A stretch of DNA of 39,331 nt from Myxococcaceae bacterium (GTDB lineage Bacteria; Myxococcota; Myxococcia; Myxococcales; Myxococcaceae): positions 1-39,331 of the forward strand of contig JAEUJQ010000075.1 in NCBI GenBank assembly GCA_016793095.1, read 5' to 3'. Every line of letters starts with the position of its first letter. Position 1 is the stretch's first letter. A program made the position numbers and the translations under genes. The notes beneath the pieces are model-generated. The model saw only the letters and a program-made list of their open reading frames with translations, was not told the origin of the DNA and did not search any database. Below, one piece after another: positions 25,391 to 34,418 of this stretch.

Positions 25391-25690
25391 GTTAAGCGTG
25401 TACTGCGCGCTACAACGACGTTGATGCGCGTTGCTCGAAAGGAACACCCGCTGTCGATGCGCCTGCTGGCGAGTGACGTCCGCTCGGCAGGGTCAGAGCC
25501 CTGGAATTCTGGCGGCTTCTCGTCGGTGATGAAGCTGTAGAGGCTCCCGTCACCCGCAGATGGAACGAGAAGGGCGTCGAGGCCGGCGCACCGGGTCACC
25601 ATGATCGGGTGCGAGTCGACGCGCCCGCCGAGAACTCAGCTCAGCAGGCAGCGACCAGCAGCACCAGCCAGAGGTGACGCGGCACGCCCA
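25391..25690 (-). pseudogene. Possible decayed lipoprotein gene
   Basis: This 330-base gap between the sigma factor and the M50 gene has no intact gene. On the minus strand, ATG at 25690 opens a lipoprotein-type signal (MGVPRHLWLVLLVAAC) that hits a TGA directly after the cysteine. In another frame, from about 25650 to 25470, there is a protein-like stretch (SHPIMVTRCAG, LDALLVPSAGDGSLYSF, ITDEKPPEF). A frameshift joining the two would restore a small lipoprotein. This is a reading by eye and could be chance. Confidence 0.35.
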
Positions 25691-25720
25691 TGGGCCGGGA
25701 AGTCTACTCGCAGCTGGCGC

Positions 25721-26368
25721 TCAGCGCCCGACGATGGCGCGCACCAGGTCGATCAGCAGCCCGCGCACGAACGCCTGTGGCCCGGCGAGCAGTCCGCCGC
25801 CCAGCACGAGCACGCCCATGAGCACGAGGGGCGAGAAGCGCTTGAACGTCTCCCACTGATCCCGCAGCCGGTACGGCACGAAGCGCTCCACCACGCGTGA
25901 GCCGTCGAGCGGGTAGATGGGCAGCAGGTTGAAGAGCGCGAGCGCCACGTTGAGCTGCAGCCCCGACAGCAGGAGCAGGAAGAAGGGCGAGCTCGACGAC
26001 GCCTGGCCCTCGGCCCGGATCAGGACGCCCAGCCCGACCGCGCAGAGGATCGCCAGCACCAGGTTCGACAGCGGGCCCGCGAACGCCGTGATCGCCATGC
26101 CGGTGCTCATGTTCACGTCACGGCGGAACCGCGCCGGGTTGACTGGCACCGGCTTCGCCCACCCGAACGGCACGCCGAGCAGCGGCAGCAACAGCGTACC
26201 CACCGGGTCGATGTGCACGAGGGGGTTGAGCGTCAGCCGGCCTTCGCGCAGCGCCGTGTCGTCGCCCAGCTTCCAGGCGCTGAACGCGTGCGCCCACTCG
26301 TGCACGGTGAGCGAGAGGATCATCGGCACGAGGAACAGGATTCTCTGGACGAAGTCGATGTTCCCCAC
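25721..26368 (-). CDS. Site-2-type zinc metalloprotease (M50 family)
   Basis: 215 residues, mostly hydrophobic, from GTG at 26368 with GGAG 8 bases upstream. The zinc motif HEWAH (H23, E24, H27) lies in the first membrane segment. The conserved GPLSNL and the second motif NLLPIYPLDGS, which supplies the third zinc ligand, are present. It is the short form without a PDZ domain, typical of the rhomboid-free YdbA-like S2P-type group. It cuts membrane proteins within the bilayer; substrate unknown. It is divergent from the lipase gene. Confidence 0.9.
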   Translation of the reverse strand: MGNIDFVQRILFLVPMILSLTVHEWAHAFSAWKLGDDTALREGRLTLNPLVHIDPVGTLLLPLLGVPFGWAKPVPVNPARFRRDVNMSTGMAITAFAGPLSNLVLAILCAVGLGVLIRAEGQASSSSPFFLLLLSGLQLNVALALFNLLPIYPLDGSRVVERFVPYRLRDQWETFKRFSPLVLMGVLVLGGGLLAGPQAFVRGLLIDLVRAIVGR

Positions 26369-26406
26369 GCGAGCTCTCCACCGGCGAGCGCCTGCATGAC
26401 GCCGCC

Positions 26407-26416
26407 TGACGCGTCA
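26407..26416. promoter_or_regulatory. 10-base perfect palindrome between the divergent M50 and lipase genes
   Basis: TGACGCGTCA lies 73 bases before the lipase start and 39 bases before the M50 start. Such an element is a plausible operator for a dimeric regulator of one or both genes. The following ATCACTTTTTCC is the most A+T-rich stretch in this gap. No clear -35/-10 pair was found. Confidence 0.3.
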
Positions 26417-26488
26417 CGTAATCACTTTTTCCGGCGTGGCCAACGAAGACGTGGCGTACACCTCGCTCGTTCGTCCAGGGGGTCCACC

Positions 26489-29400
26489 GTGAGAAGCCGC
26501 ATCGTGCTGGTCGCTGCGCTCGCCGTCGCCTGCGCGCCCGAGCTTCCGAACACGCCGCCTGGCGAGTTCGTGGTCGCGCGGTTCGACCCGTCCGCCGCCA
26601 TTCCCGTCGTCCCCACGCCGAACGACCTCGTCACCAACCCGGCGACGGGTCTGCTCTCGGTGCCCGTGCCCGCCGAGGCGAGCGCGCCCGATCGCTGGTT
26701 CTACGACTGGCTCAACACGCTCAACGGCTTCCCGGCCGCGGCGACCGCGTCGGTCACCTTCACCCACGCCCTCGACCCTGCGACCGTCACCGCGTCCACC
26801 GTGCGCGTCATCGACCTCGACGGCACCAACGCCCCGGTCGACGTGACGCGTGTGTACTCCGACACGACGAGCCAGGCCGCGCCAGGGCTGGTCGTCGTCA
26901 GCCCACCCACCGGCGGTTGGACGCCTGGCCATCGCTACGCGATCGCGATCGTCGGCGGCGTCAACGGCGTGCGGGGAAAGACGGGGCTGGCGTGCGTCGG
27001 GAGCGCCACCTGGGCGTTCCTCCGCAACGAGCGCGAGCTGATCGACTGCCCGAACGACGATCTCTCCTCGAGCGCCTGCCGGCTCGTCACCGAGGCCATT
27101 CCTTCGTCGCTCACTGAAGACCCCGCCCGTCGCGTGGCCGATCAGCTCGCCACCGCGAAGCGGCTCGAGCCGCTGCGGCGCAAGTACAAGCCCGTCGTCG
27201 ACTTCTTCGCGGCCAACGGGGTGCCGCGGTCAGACCTCGCGCTCGTGTGGACGTTCCGCATCGACGACTCGGCCTCGTTCGTCTTCGACCCGACGGCCGG
27301 GAAGATCCCCACGCCCAACAACCTCATCATCAAGCAGGGCCTCGTCGCCTCGCCGGTGAGCCCCGGGAGCTCGGCCGCGGCGCAGGAGTGGACCCGCTCG
27401 TGGCTCAACACGCTCAACGGCTTTCCCCCATCGACGGCCGCCGGCGGGGACATCGCCCAGCAGAGCCTCGATCCGTCCACGCTCACCGAGCGAACGGTGC
27501 GCGTGTCGGTGCTCTCCGGTGCGCCGCTCGTCGGCCCGCCCGCCATCGCCTGGAACCCCCAGCTCCGTCGCCTGGTCGTGACGCCCGCGGGTGGCTCCTG
27601 GGGCGGCGCGCGCACCATCTCCATCGCCGTCATCGGCGGCGCGTCGGGGGCGCGCGGTGAGAACGGCAAGCGCCTCGCCGCCAGTCAGGTCTGGGCGCTG
27701 GTCCGCAGCGCCGCGCCGCTGGTCGACTGTGAGGTCCTCTCGCCGAGCTGCCGCTCGTTGGTGAAGGCCGCGCCCATCTCCAACGAGCAGGCCATCGCGC
27801 TCGAGAGCCTGCGGCGCACCTACAAGCCCTTGCTGGACGGGCTGGAGAGAACCGGCATCGAGCGGCGCGACGTGGCCGGCGCGTGGATCTTCTCGACCCT
27901 CGATCAGCCCGAGCTGGTGTTCGATCCCGCCGCGGCGCCGCCGCGCGTCCCCACACCGACCGACCTCGTCGTGAACCCCACCACCGGGCTCGTCGCCGCG
28001 CCGGTGCCACCAGGCGCCTCGCCCGCCTGGGCGGAGTTCATCACCGGCTACCTCAACACGCTCAGCGGGTTCCCCGTGTCGTCCACGGCGACGGCCGACT
28101 TCGCCGGAGACCTCGAGCCGTCGAGCGTGAACGCGAACACCGTGCGCGTCGAGGTGCTCTCGGGCGGCCCCCTCGGCGGCGCCCCGGCCATCGCCTTCGA
28201 CGCCGCGGCCGGGCGCGTCACCGTCTCGCCGCCGAACGGCTCCTGGGGCAAGGGCCGGTCCATCGCCGTGGCGGTGCTGGGCGGCGCCGCGGGCATCCGC
28301 TCGCGAACGGGCAAGCCGCTGGTGGCCTCGCAGGCGTTCTCGTTCGCGCGGCTGTCGAACTCCCTCGTCGACGCGGCCTGCACTACGGTCGGCCCGTCGT
28401 GCCGCTCGGTGACCGCGCTCTCCGACGCTCAGGCGATCGGGCTCGAGCCGGTGCGCCGGTCGTTGTCTCCGGTGCTCGACCAGCTCGAGGCAAACGGGCT
28501 GCCCCGGCCCGACATCGCGGGCCTCTGGGTGTTCCGGACGGTGGACCAGCCGGAGCTCTCGTTCGATCTCGCGCAGGGCGTCGTGCCGTTCCCCAACAAC
28601 CAGCTGCTGCGTGGCAACACCCTGCCTGACGGCGGGACGGCGAGCGGCTTCGTCGTGGTGCTGCCCGATGGGGGCGCGCCCGGTGACGATGCGACGCCGG
28701 GCGTTCGCCTGTCGCTGCCGATCGCCGCCGGCACCCCCGCGAGCCAGGCGCAACTGCTGGCGGGCCTCAACACGCTCGACGGCTTCTCGACGACCGCGCC
28801 GATCGTGAGCGAGAACTCGACGACGCTCGCGGCGCTCGACGTGGGCGGCCTGGACGCCGGTTCTCTCGCCGCGGCCTCCGGCCTGCTGAAGCTCGACGGT
28901 CCGCCGGCGCTCCTGCCTGATGGCGGCGTGCGGCTCCCGGACGTGCGCGTCTGCCTCAACTGCGCCTCGTCGTTGAACGACGCCGGCGTGTTGGCGCAGC
29001 CGGAGCAGCTCCAGTGGGTGCCCCAGACGCCGCTCGACGAGGCCTCGCGGTACGCCGCCTTCGTGACGACGGCCGCGCGGGACACGCAGGGCAGGGCGGT
29101 GATGGCGGCGCCCACGTTCGCGCTCGTGCGCCTGGCGAACCCGCTGGTGAACGCGGCCGGCGCGAGCACCATTCCGGTCGTGTCCGACGCGCAGGCCCAG
29201 CAGCTCGAGCCGGTGCGGCAGCGCTTCAAGGGCTGTCTCGATCGCCTCGAGGCCGCAGGCCGGGCGCGCCGTTCCCTCGCGCTCGCGTTCTGCGTCACCA
29301 CCCAGAGCGTGACCGCGCCGGTTCGCGCCCTCACCGCGGGGGTCGTGGCCTCGCCGCTCCCCACCACGGTGCGGTGGATGTCCGACGTCACGGTCGCGAC

Positions 29401-30772
29401 GAAGGTCTCGCTGACGGCAGCCGGTGTCCCGAACGCGCAGGTCGGCGCGATCCTCGAGGGAGATCTCACGCTGCCGTTCGCCCTCACAGGACCCTCGGGT
29501 GTGTTCAACCCGAACCCCGCCCAGTGGGAGGCCCGCCCCGCGCGCTTCACGCTGACGCTCCCGCTGACGGCCGCGCCGACTGGTGGTTACCCGGTGGTGC
29601 TCTTCGGCCACGGGTTGACGCGCAGCCGCGCCGACCTGCTGAGCGTCGCCAACGCGTTCGCGACCGCCGGGCTCGCCACCCTGGGCATCGACACGCCGTT
29701 CCATGGAGACCGCGCCGACTGCCGCGGCCTCATGACCCCCGACCAGGCCTGCGCTGACCCGGTGAACCAGCAGTGCAGCGGCACCAGTGGACGCTGCGTC
29801 GTCCGGGGACCGGCGACGGCGGCGCCGTGCGACCCGATGAGCAACGGCGATCTCACCTGCTTCGCAGCCAGCCAGGGACGGTGCCTGCCGACGGGCGCCT
29901 GCGAGGGCGGCGCTTTCGCGGTGAGCAGCACGGGAAACGTCTCGATCAGCGGCCACCGCTTCCTCGATCTCGTGAACCTGTTCGCGACGCGGGATCACTT
30001 CCGCCACGCGGGCGCGGCGGACTTCGCCCAGGTCGCGCGGGTGCTCTCGGCTACCGGCGCGGGCTCGCTCAACGCCCGGCTGGGCGCACTCACCCTCGGC
30101 GCCCTCGACGCGGCGCAGGTCCACTACGCCGGCCAGAGCCTCGGCAGCTTCAACGGCGCGGTCTTCGCCGCCGCGAACCCGGTCGCCTCCCGCGTGGCGC
30201 TCAACGTCGCCGGCGCCGACCAGGTCGACGTGCTGCTGACGGCGCCCGGCTTCGCCGCCGAGCGCGCGGCGTTTCTGGGCACCCTCGCCGCGAGCGGCCT
30301 CACGCCGGGCACCCCCGGCTTCGACAACTTCGTCGTGCTCGCGCGCACGATCCTCGATCCGGCCGATCCGCAGAACCTCGCCCGCGCCGCTGTCGACTCG
30401 AGCAACGGCGCTCGCCGCGTGTTCGTGCCCTTCGTCGAGGGAGACACGGTGCTGCCGAACGCAGGCACCACGAAGCTGCTGCGGGCTGGCGTCGGAGCGG
30501 CGAACGCGGGGCGGCTCTCGTGGCTCCAGTACGTCGCGCACTCGGGCATGCCGAGCGCGGGCCGGTTCCCGGCGTCGTGGCCGGCGGCGGCGCGGCACGG
30601 CTTCCTCCTCAACCCGGGCGGCGCGCCCGGCTCCGCCACCATCAACCCCGAGTGTGACTCCACCAGCATGAGCTTCAACGCGTCGACGTGCGCCACCGCC
30701 GTCGTGCAGGCGCAGGTCGCCCAGTTCCTCTCCACCGGCGCGACGCCGGCCAACGTCCCGGTGACGCCATGA
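26489..30772 (+). CDS. Large surface lipoprotein lipase, VolA-like, with four N-terminal repeats
   Basis: 1427 residues from GTG at 26489, with AGGGGG about 6 bases upstream. The signal ends in AVAC (lipid Cys15). Four repeats start at about residues 32, 266, 478 and 692, each opening with a FDP..(I/V)P.PN(D/N)L element, the signature of the bacterial virulence-factor lipase N-terminal domain, and with LNTLNGF inside. The C-terminal hydrolase has the oxyanion GHGLTRS (about 1040) and nucleophile Ser1217 in GQSLGS. The known relatives usually carry one such N-domain. The family includes VolA of Vibrio cholerae, a surface lysophospholipase. Its stop overlaps the ATG of the FadL-type gene. Confidence 0.88.
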   Translation: MRSRIVLVAALAVACAPELPNTPPGEFVVARFDPSAAIPVVPTPNDLVTNPATGLLSVPVPAEASAPDRWFYDWLNTLNGFPAAATASVTFTHALDPATVTASTVRVIDLDGTNAPVDVTRVYSDTTSQAAPGLVVVSPPTGGWTPGHRYAIAIVGGVNGVRGKTGLACVGSATWAFLRNERELIDCPNDDLSSSACRLVTEAIPSSLTEDPARRVADQLATAKRLEPLRRKYKPVVDFFAANGVPRSDLALVWTFRIDDSASFVFDPTAGKIPTPNNLIIKQGLVASPVSPGSSAAAQEWTRSWLNTLNGFPPSTAAGGDIAQQSLDPSTLTERTVRVSVLSGAPLVGPPAIAWNPQLRRLVVTPAGGSWGGARTISIAVIGGASGARGENGKRLAASQVWALVRSAAPLVDCEVLSPSCRSLVKAAPISNEQAIALESLRRTYKPLLDGLERTGIERRDVAGAWIFSTLDQPELVFDPAAAPPRVPTPTDLVVNPTTGLVAAPVPPGASPAWAEFITGYLNTLSGFPVSSTATADFAGDLEPSSVNANTVRVEVLSGGPLGGAPAIAFDAAAGRVTVSPPNGSWGKGRSIAVAVLGGAAGIRSRTGKPLVASQAFSFARLSNSLVDAACTTVGPSCRSVTALSDAQAIGLEPVRRSLSPVLDQLEANGLPRPDIAGLWVFRTVDQPELSFDLAQGVVPFPNNQLLRGNTLPDGGTASGFVVVLPDGGAPGDDATPGVRLSLPIAAGTPASQAQLLAGLNTLDGFSTTAPIVSENSTTLAALDVGGLDAGSLAAASGLLKLDGPPALLPDGGVRLPDVRVCLNCASSLNDAGVLAQPEQLQWVPQTPLDEASRYAAFVTTAARDTQGRAVMAAPTFALVRLANPLVNAAGASTIPVVSDAQAQQLEPVRQRFKGCLDRLEAAGRARRSLALAFCVTTQSVTAPVRALTAGVVASPLPTTVRWMSDVTVATKVSLTAAGVPNAQVGAILEGDLTLPFALTGPSGVFNPNPAQWEARPARFTLTLPLTAAPTGGYPVVLFGHGLTRSRADLLSVANAFATAGLATLGIDTPFHGDRADCRGLMTPDQACADPVNQQCSGTSGRCVVRGPATAAPCDPMSNGDLTCFAASQGRCLPTGACEGGAFAVSSTGNVSISGHRFLDLVNLFATRDHFRHAGAADFAQVARVLSATGAGSLNARLGALTLGALDAAQVHYAGQSLGSFNGAVFAAANPVASRVALNVAGADQVDVLLTAPGFAAERAAFLGTLAASGLTPGTPGFDNFVVLARTILDPADPQNLARAAVDSSNGARRVFVPFVEGDTVLPNAGTTKLLRAGVGAANAGRLSWLQYVAHSGMPSAGRFPASWPAAARHGFLLNPGGAPGSATINPECDSTSMSFNASTCATAVVQAQVAQFLSTGATPANVPVTP
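26582..29260 (+). repeat. Four protein-level repeats of about 212-234 codons
   Basis: Repeat starts lie at about 26582, 27284, 27920 and 28562, giving spacings of 702, 636 and 642 bases. Shared elements are FDP...PTPN(D/N)L, an (L/Y)LNTL(N/S)GFP core, V(R/S)V(L/I).LSG-type strands, a SW(G)(K/G)(G)R..IAV(I/L)GG strand, and an end with (E)LRR.Y(K)P..D.L. The fourth unit is longer and more diverged, with a Gly/Asp-rich insert. The repeats are clear in protein but not close at DNA level, so they are old duplications. Confidence 0.75.
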
Positions 30773-31962
30773 CGCGCCCGCTCCTCGCCCTCACGCTGCT
30801 CGCCGCCCCGGCGCTCGCCAGCGGCTTCCGCCTCGAGACGCACCACGCGCGCGCCGCGGGCATGGGCATCGCCGTCACCGCCCTCACCGACGACGCCTCG
30901 GCCATCGTCTACAACCCTGCGGGGCTCGCTGGCCGCAAGGGCCTCGACGTGCAGGCCGGCCTGTCGCTGGTGGTGCCGTCGATCGTCTTCACGTCGGACG
31001 CGACCGGCGCGAGCACCCAGACGCTCACGCGGGTCTCCACGCCCCTCAACGTCAACGCCTCGTTCGGCATCACCGAAGACCTCGCGGTGGGGCTCGGCGT
31101 CTTCAACCCGTTCGGCGCTGGCGCGACGTGGCCGTCGACGTGGGAAGGGCGGGGCCGCGCGCTCGCCTCGAACGTGCAGACGTTCGCGTTCAACCCCACG
31201 GTGGCGTACCGCATTCACCCGCGCTTCCGCGTCGGCGCGGGCGTGCAGGTGCTCCGCGGCACCGTCGGCATCGAGCGCGGCGTCTCCTTCGTCGACTCGG
31301 AAGGCAAGGTGTCGCTGGGCGGCGACGCGTGGGGCCTCGGGTGGAACGCGGGCGTGCAGGGCACGCTGGTCGACGATCGGCTGAGCTACGGCTTCACCTG
31401 GCGCTCGAGCGTGCCGCTCACGTTCTCGGGTCGCGCGCACTTCGACGGCGTGCCGCCCGAGTTCCAGGGCCGCCTCACCGACCAGCCCATCACCGCCAGC
31501 GTCACCATGCCCGACGTGGCGACGGTGGGGCTCGGCTTCATCGCGACGCCTCGCCTCAAGGTGGGGCTCGACGTGAACTTCGTGACGTGGAGCTCGTTCC
31601 GCCAGCTCTTCATCGACTTCGCCAGCGCCGATCTCGACAACCCGCTGCCGAAGCGCTGGCGTGACACCCTCTCGGTGCACCTGGGCGCGGAGTACGACGT
31701 CACCTCGCGGCTTCAGGCGCGGCTGGGCTTCGTCTACGACCAGACCGCGACGCCGACTGACACGCTGACGCCCGATCTGCCAGACGCCCAACGCGTGCGG
31801 TTCTGCGCCGGGGCCGGCTATCGCTTCGCCTTCGGGCTGTCGCTCGACGCGGGCTACCAGTTCGTGTTGCTGCTGCCTCAGGCAAGCACCGCGCCGGGCT
31901 TCAGCGGCACCTACTCCGGCGGGGCCCAGGTGGTGGGGCTGAACGCCGGCTACCGGTGGTAG
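30769..31962 (+). CDS. FadL/OmpP1-type outer-membrane channel
   Basis: 397 residues with a signal (1-17, [10 protein letters not shown]). The mature start [36 protein letters not shown] carries the FadL family elements, notably GMG and NPAG. The remainder is a beta-barrel with alternating strands and a terminal aromatic (YRW). The family moves long-chain fatty acids and other hydrophobic compounds across the outer membrane. ATG at 30769 overlaps the lipase stop (ATGA), so the two are made together; the pair fits cleavage of lipid at the surface followed by uptake of the fatty acid. Confidence 0.92.
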   Translation: MTRPLLALTLLAAPALASGFRLETHHARAAGMGIAVTALTDDASAIVYNPAGLAGRKGLDVQAGLSLVVPSIVFTSDATGASTQTLTRVSTPLNVNASFGITEDLAVGLGVFNPFGAGATWPSTWEGRGRALASNVQTFAFNPTVAYRIHPRFRVGAGVQVLRGTVGIERGVSFVDSEGKVSLGGDAWGLGWNAGVQGTLVDDRLSYGFTWRSSVPLTFSGRAHFDGVPPEFQGRLTDQPITASVTMPDVATVGLGFIATPRLKVGLDVNFVTWSSFRQLFIDFASADLDNPLPKRWRDTLSVHLGAEYDVTSRLQARLGFVYDQTATPTDTLTPDLPDAQRVRFCAGAGYRFAFGLSLDAGYQFVLLLPQASTAPGFSGTYSGGAQVVGLNAGYRW

Positions 31963-32017
31963 GGCCAGGCTCCGCCGACGGCTCCGAACCAGGTGGGACG
32001 AGCAGGGCTCCCGGTGG

Positions 32018-32256
32018 CCGACGAGGGGGCTCAGCGGCGCCCGCGCGCTGTCGGTCTTCCTCGGCGACTCCGTCGACGCGGCCGTCATCGGCGCTGTCGT
32101 GGTGATGAACGGCCTCATCGGCTTCGTCCAGGAGCGCCGCGCCGAGCAGGCCATGGCGCGTCGTCGTGCCGTGATCCGGCGCCTGCCGGCCGTGGAGACG
32201 GTCGGGAGCACCACCGTCATCTGCTCGGACAAGACGGGCACGCTTGCCGAGCGCCG
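32018..32256 (+). pseudogene. Remnant of a P-type cation-transporting ATPase, internally deleted
   Basis: In one plus-strand frame from about 32018: TRGLSGARA, then [20 protein letters not shown] and [18 protein letters not shown], then directly [20 protein letters not shown] and ICSDKTGTL, ending at about 32250. The first parts match the N-terminal and TM1-TM2 region of P2-type ATPases, the last the conserved stretch before and including the phosphorylation motif DKTGTL. The actuator domain and TM3-TM4 between them are missing, as is everything after DKTGTL. It cannot be functional. It lies in the 348-base gap between FadL and the next gene, with nothing else recognisable. Confidence 0.7.
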
Positions 32257-32310
32257 GGGAACCAGCGCGCCTCGCTGGCAGGTGGCCCACGAGAGAGCGC
32301 GCTCCGCAAG

Positions 32311-32688
32311 TCAGCTCTCGGGCTTGAGGTCGCCCAGCAGTTCGGCGGTCTGCGCGGTCAGCTGCCCGGTTCGCTCGAGCAGGGTGTCGAGCTCGTTGAA
32401 GACCGCTTCGACCTCCTTCGCCGACTTCGGCGCGGGCACGTCACCCTCGTGGCCGAGGCGGTCGAGCAGCGTCACCACGCGCAGCAGGTGCTCGTGGGCC
32501 GTCAGCAGATCGCGGCCAGCGCGCGCGCCCACCTTCGTGAAGAGCGAGCCCGAGGTGTACAGCTTGCCGATGGCCCGCTTGTTCGAGCGGATCACCCGGT
32601 CGAGTCGATCGCGGTAGGTCTCGAGCCGGCGGGTGAGGCGCGCCTCGGCGAGGGAGAAGATCTGCGCCTGGCGGGGACGGCGACCCAT
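32311..32688 (-). CDS. Small helical protein of unknown function
   Basis: 125 residues from ATG at 32688 with AGGG upstream; an ATG at 32700 would add four residues. The sequence is rich in Arg, Leu, Glu and Ala and likely all helical, with heptad-like stretches ([26 protein letters not shown] and [24 protein letters not shown]) that suggest a coiled coil. No cysteine, no signal, no membrane segment. It is divergent from the biotin carboxylase gene. Family not recognised. Confidence 0.65.
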   Translation of the reverse strand: MGRRPRQAQIFSLAEARLTRRLETYRDRLDRVIRSNKRAIGKLYTSGSLFTKVGARAGRDLLTAHEHLLRVVTLLDRLGHEGDVPAPKSAKEVEAVFNELDTLLERTGQLTAQTAELLGDLKPES

Positions 32689-32820
32689 CGCGGCCCTCAT
32701 AGCCCGCGCGGCGCGGGGCGATCCACATTCGCTGCCGACCGGGAACAGGGAAACCGGTTGTCTCGCGAGGGGCGCGTGGGTATTCGCTCCCTCGACTCCG
32801 CCACCGGGAACCCGCCGCCC

Positions 32821-34170
32821 ATGTTCAAGAAGATCCTCGTCGCCAACCGTGGAGAGATCGCCCGCCGCATCATCACCGTCGCCCGCGGCATGGGCATGCA
32901 GACCGTCGCCGTCTACTCCGACGCCGACGCCGACCTGCCCTTCGTGAAGGAGGCCGACGAGGCGGTGCGCCTGGGCCCCGCGCCCGCGAAGGACAGCTAC
33001 CTGAACGTCGCCGCGCTGCTCGAGGCCGCGAAGAAGACGAAGGCCGAGGCCATTCACCCGGGCTACGGCTTCATCTCGGAGAACGCCGGGTTCGCGAAGA
33101 CGGTCGCCGACGAGGGCATCGTCTTCGTGGGCCCGCCGCCCGAGGCCATGCTGCGCATGAAGGACAAGAGCGAGGCGCGCAAGCTCGTCTCCGCGGCCGG
33201 CGTGCCCATCGTCCCCGGCACGAAAGACACCATTCCTGACGTGGGCACCGCGCTGGGCGAGGCCGAGCGCATCGGGTACCCCGTGCTGGTGAAGGCGGCC
33301 GGCGGCGGCGGCGGCATCGGCATGGCGGTCGCGAACACCCCGGCTGAGCTCGAGAAGGCCTTCCGGGCCTGCGTCGACCGCGCCCGCGCCGCCTTCGGGC
33401 GTGAGACCGTCTACCTCGAGAAGTACTTCCCCGCGCCGCGGCACCTCGAGGTGCAGATCCTCGGCGATCTGAAGGGCCACACGCTCCATATCCTCGAGCG
33501 CGAGTGCTCGATTCAGCGCCGCCACCAGAAGGTGGTGGAGGAGGCCGGCAGCCCGCTCTTCCTCGACGGCCAGAACGCCGCGGTGCGCGCGCAGCTCTTC
33601 GACGCGGGCATCAAGGCCGCGAAGGCCTTCGGCTACGCGAACGCCGGCACCGTCGAGTTCCTGTACTCGGACGGGCAGGTCTACTTCATCGAGATGAACG
33701 CCCGCCTGCAGGTCGAGCACCCGGTCACCGAGCTCACCACCGGCGTCGATCTCATCGGCTGGCAGTTCCGCATCGCCGCAGGCGAGGCCCTGACGCTCAG
33801 GCAGGACGAGGTGAGGCGCTGCGGCCACGCGCTCGAGTTCCGCATCTACGCCGAGGACCCGGTGAAGTTCTTCCCGTCGCCGGGCCCGCTCAAGGTCTTC
33901 CAGCCACCCACGGGCGCGGGCGTGCGCCTCGACGCCGGCTACGCCGAGGGCAACGTGGTGACGCCCAACTACGACCCGATGATCGCCAAGCTGATCGTCT
34001 CAGGCGATGACCGCGCCGACGCCATTCGCCGCTCGAAGGCCGCGCTCGCCGCGTTCCGCATCGAGGGCATCAAGCACAACGTGCCGCTGCACCAGCGCAT
34101 CCTCGAGGCCGAGGCCTTCGTGGCTGGCCGCATCGACACGAAGTTCCTCGAGCACCACGCGAAGCCCTGA
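32821..34170 (+). CDS. Biotin carboxylase subunit (AccC-like acyl-CoA carboxylase)
   Basis: 449 residues, equal in length to E. coli AccC. It carboxylates the biotin on a carrier protein, using ATP and bicarbonate. Motifs: ILVANRGEIARRI at the N-terminus, HPGYGFISEN, the ATP-grasp loop KAAGGGGGIGM (K158), ERECSIQRRHQK, EMNARLQVEHPVTE (291-304) and YDPMIAKL. ATG at 32821 has no clear ribosome-binding site. A free biotin carrier and a crotonase follow, so it probably serves an acyl-CoA carboxylase other than the acetyl-CoA one. The carboxyltransferase gene is not in this window. Propionyl- or methylcrotonyl-CoA is possible. Confidence 0.93.
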   Translation: MFKKILVANRGEIARRIITVARGMGMQTVAVYSDADADLPFVKEADEAVRLGPAPAKDSYLNVAALLEAAKKTKAEAIHPGYGFISENAGFAKTVADEGIVFVGPPPEAMLRMKDKSEARKLVSAAGVPIVPGTKDTIPDVGTALGEAERIGYPVLVKAAGGGGGIGMAVANTPAELEKAFRACVDRARAAFGRETVYLEKYFPAPRHLEVQILGDLKGHTLHILERECSIQRRHQKVVEEAGSPLFLDGQNAAVRAQLFDAGIKAAKAFGYANAGTVEFLYSDGQVYFIEMNARLQVEHPVTELTTGVDLIGWQFRIAAGEALTLRQDEVRRCGHALEFRIYAEDPVKFFPSPGPLKVFQPPTGAGVRLDAGYAEGNVVTPNYDPMIAKLIVSGDDRADAIRRSKAALAAFRIEGIKHNVPLHQRILEAEAFVAGRIDTKFLEHHAKP

Positions 34171-34205
34171 CGAAGCACCCTCTTCACCCCTGGAGCGAAC
34201 GACCG

Positions 34206-34418
34206 ATGGCTGACGTGACCGCACACATCACCGGAACGGTGTGGAAGATCGAGTGCAAGGTGGGGCAGACGGTGAACGCGGGCGACACGCTCGTGATCCT
34301 CGAGTCGATGAAGATGGAGATGCCGATCGAGGCGACCGACGGCGGCACCGTCATCGAGATCCGCATCACCGAGGCGCAGCCCGTCAACGAAGGCGACGTG
34401 CTGATCGTCCTGCGCTGA
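34206..34418 (+). CDS. Biotin/lipoyl attachment domain carrier protein
   Basis: 70 residues consisting of just the biotin-carrier fold. The biotinylated lysine is K36 in ESMKMEMP. The flanking VGQTVNAGDTLVILE and GTVIEIRITEAQPVNEGDVLIVL are typical. It should carry the biotin between the adjacent biotin carboxylase and a carboxyltransferase encoded elsewhere. GGAGCGAACGACC precedes ATG. Its stop TGA overlaps the crotonase ATG (TGATG), so the three genes form one operon. Confidence 0.93.
   Translation: MADVTAHITGTVWKIECKVGQTVNAGDTLVILESMKMEMPIEATDGGTVIEIRITEAQPVNEGDVLIVLR

Noticed and set aside
27230-30598. Very long open frame on the minus strand opposite the lipase
   Set aside because: It is the antisense shadow expected in G+C-rich DNA: the product is Arg/His/Gly/Ala-rich without a recognisable domain, and the plus strand encodes a coherent lipoprotein.
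32099-32617. Open frame running from the ATPase remnant into the next gene's antisense
   Set aside because: After DKTGTL the frame continues only by chance opposite the small helical protein; it is part of the remnant and not a gene.
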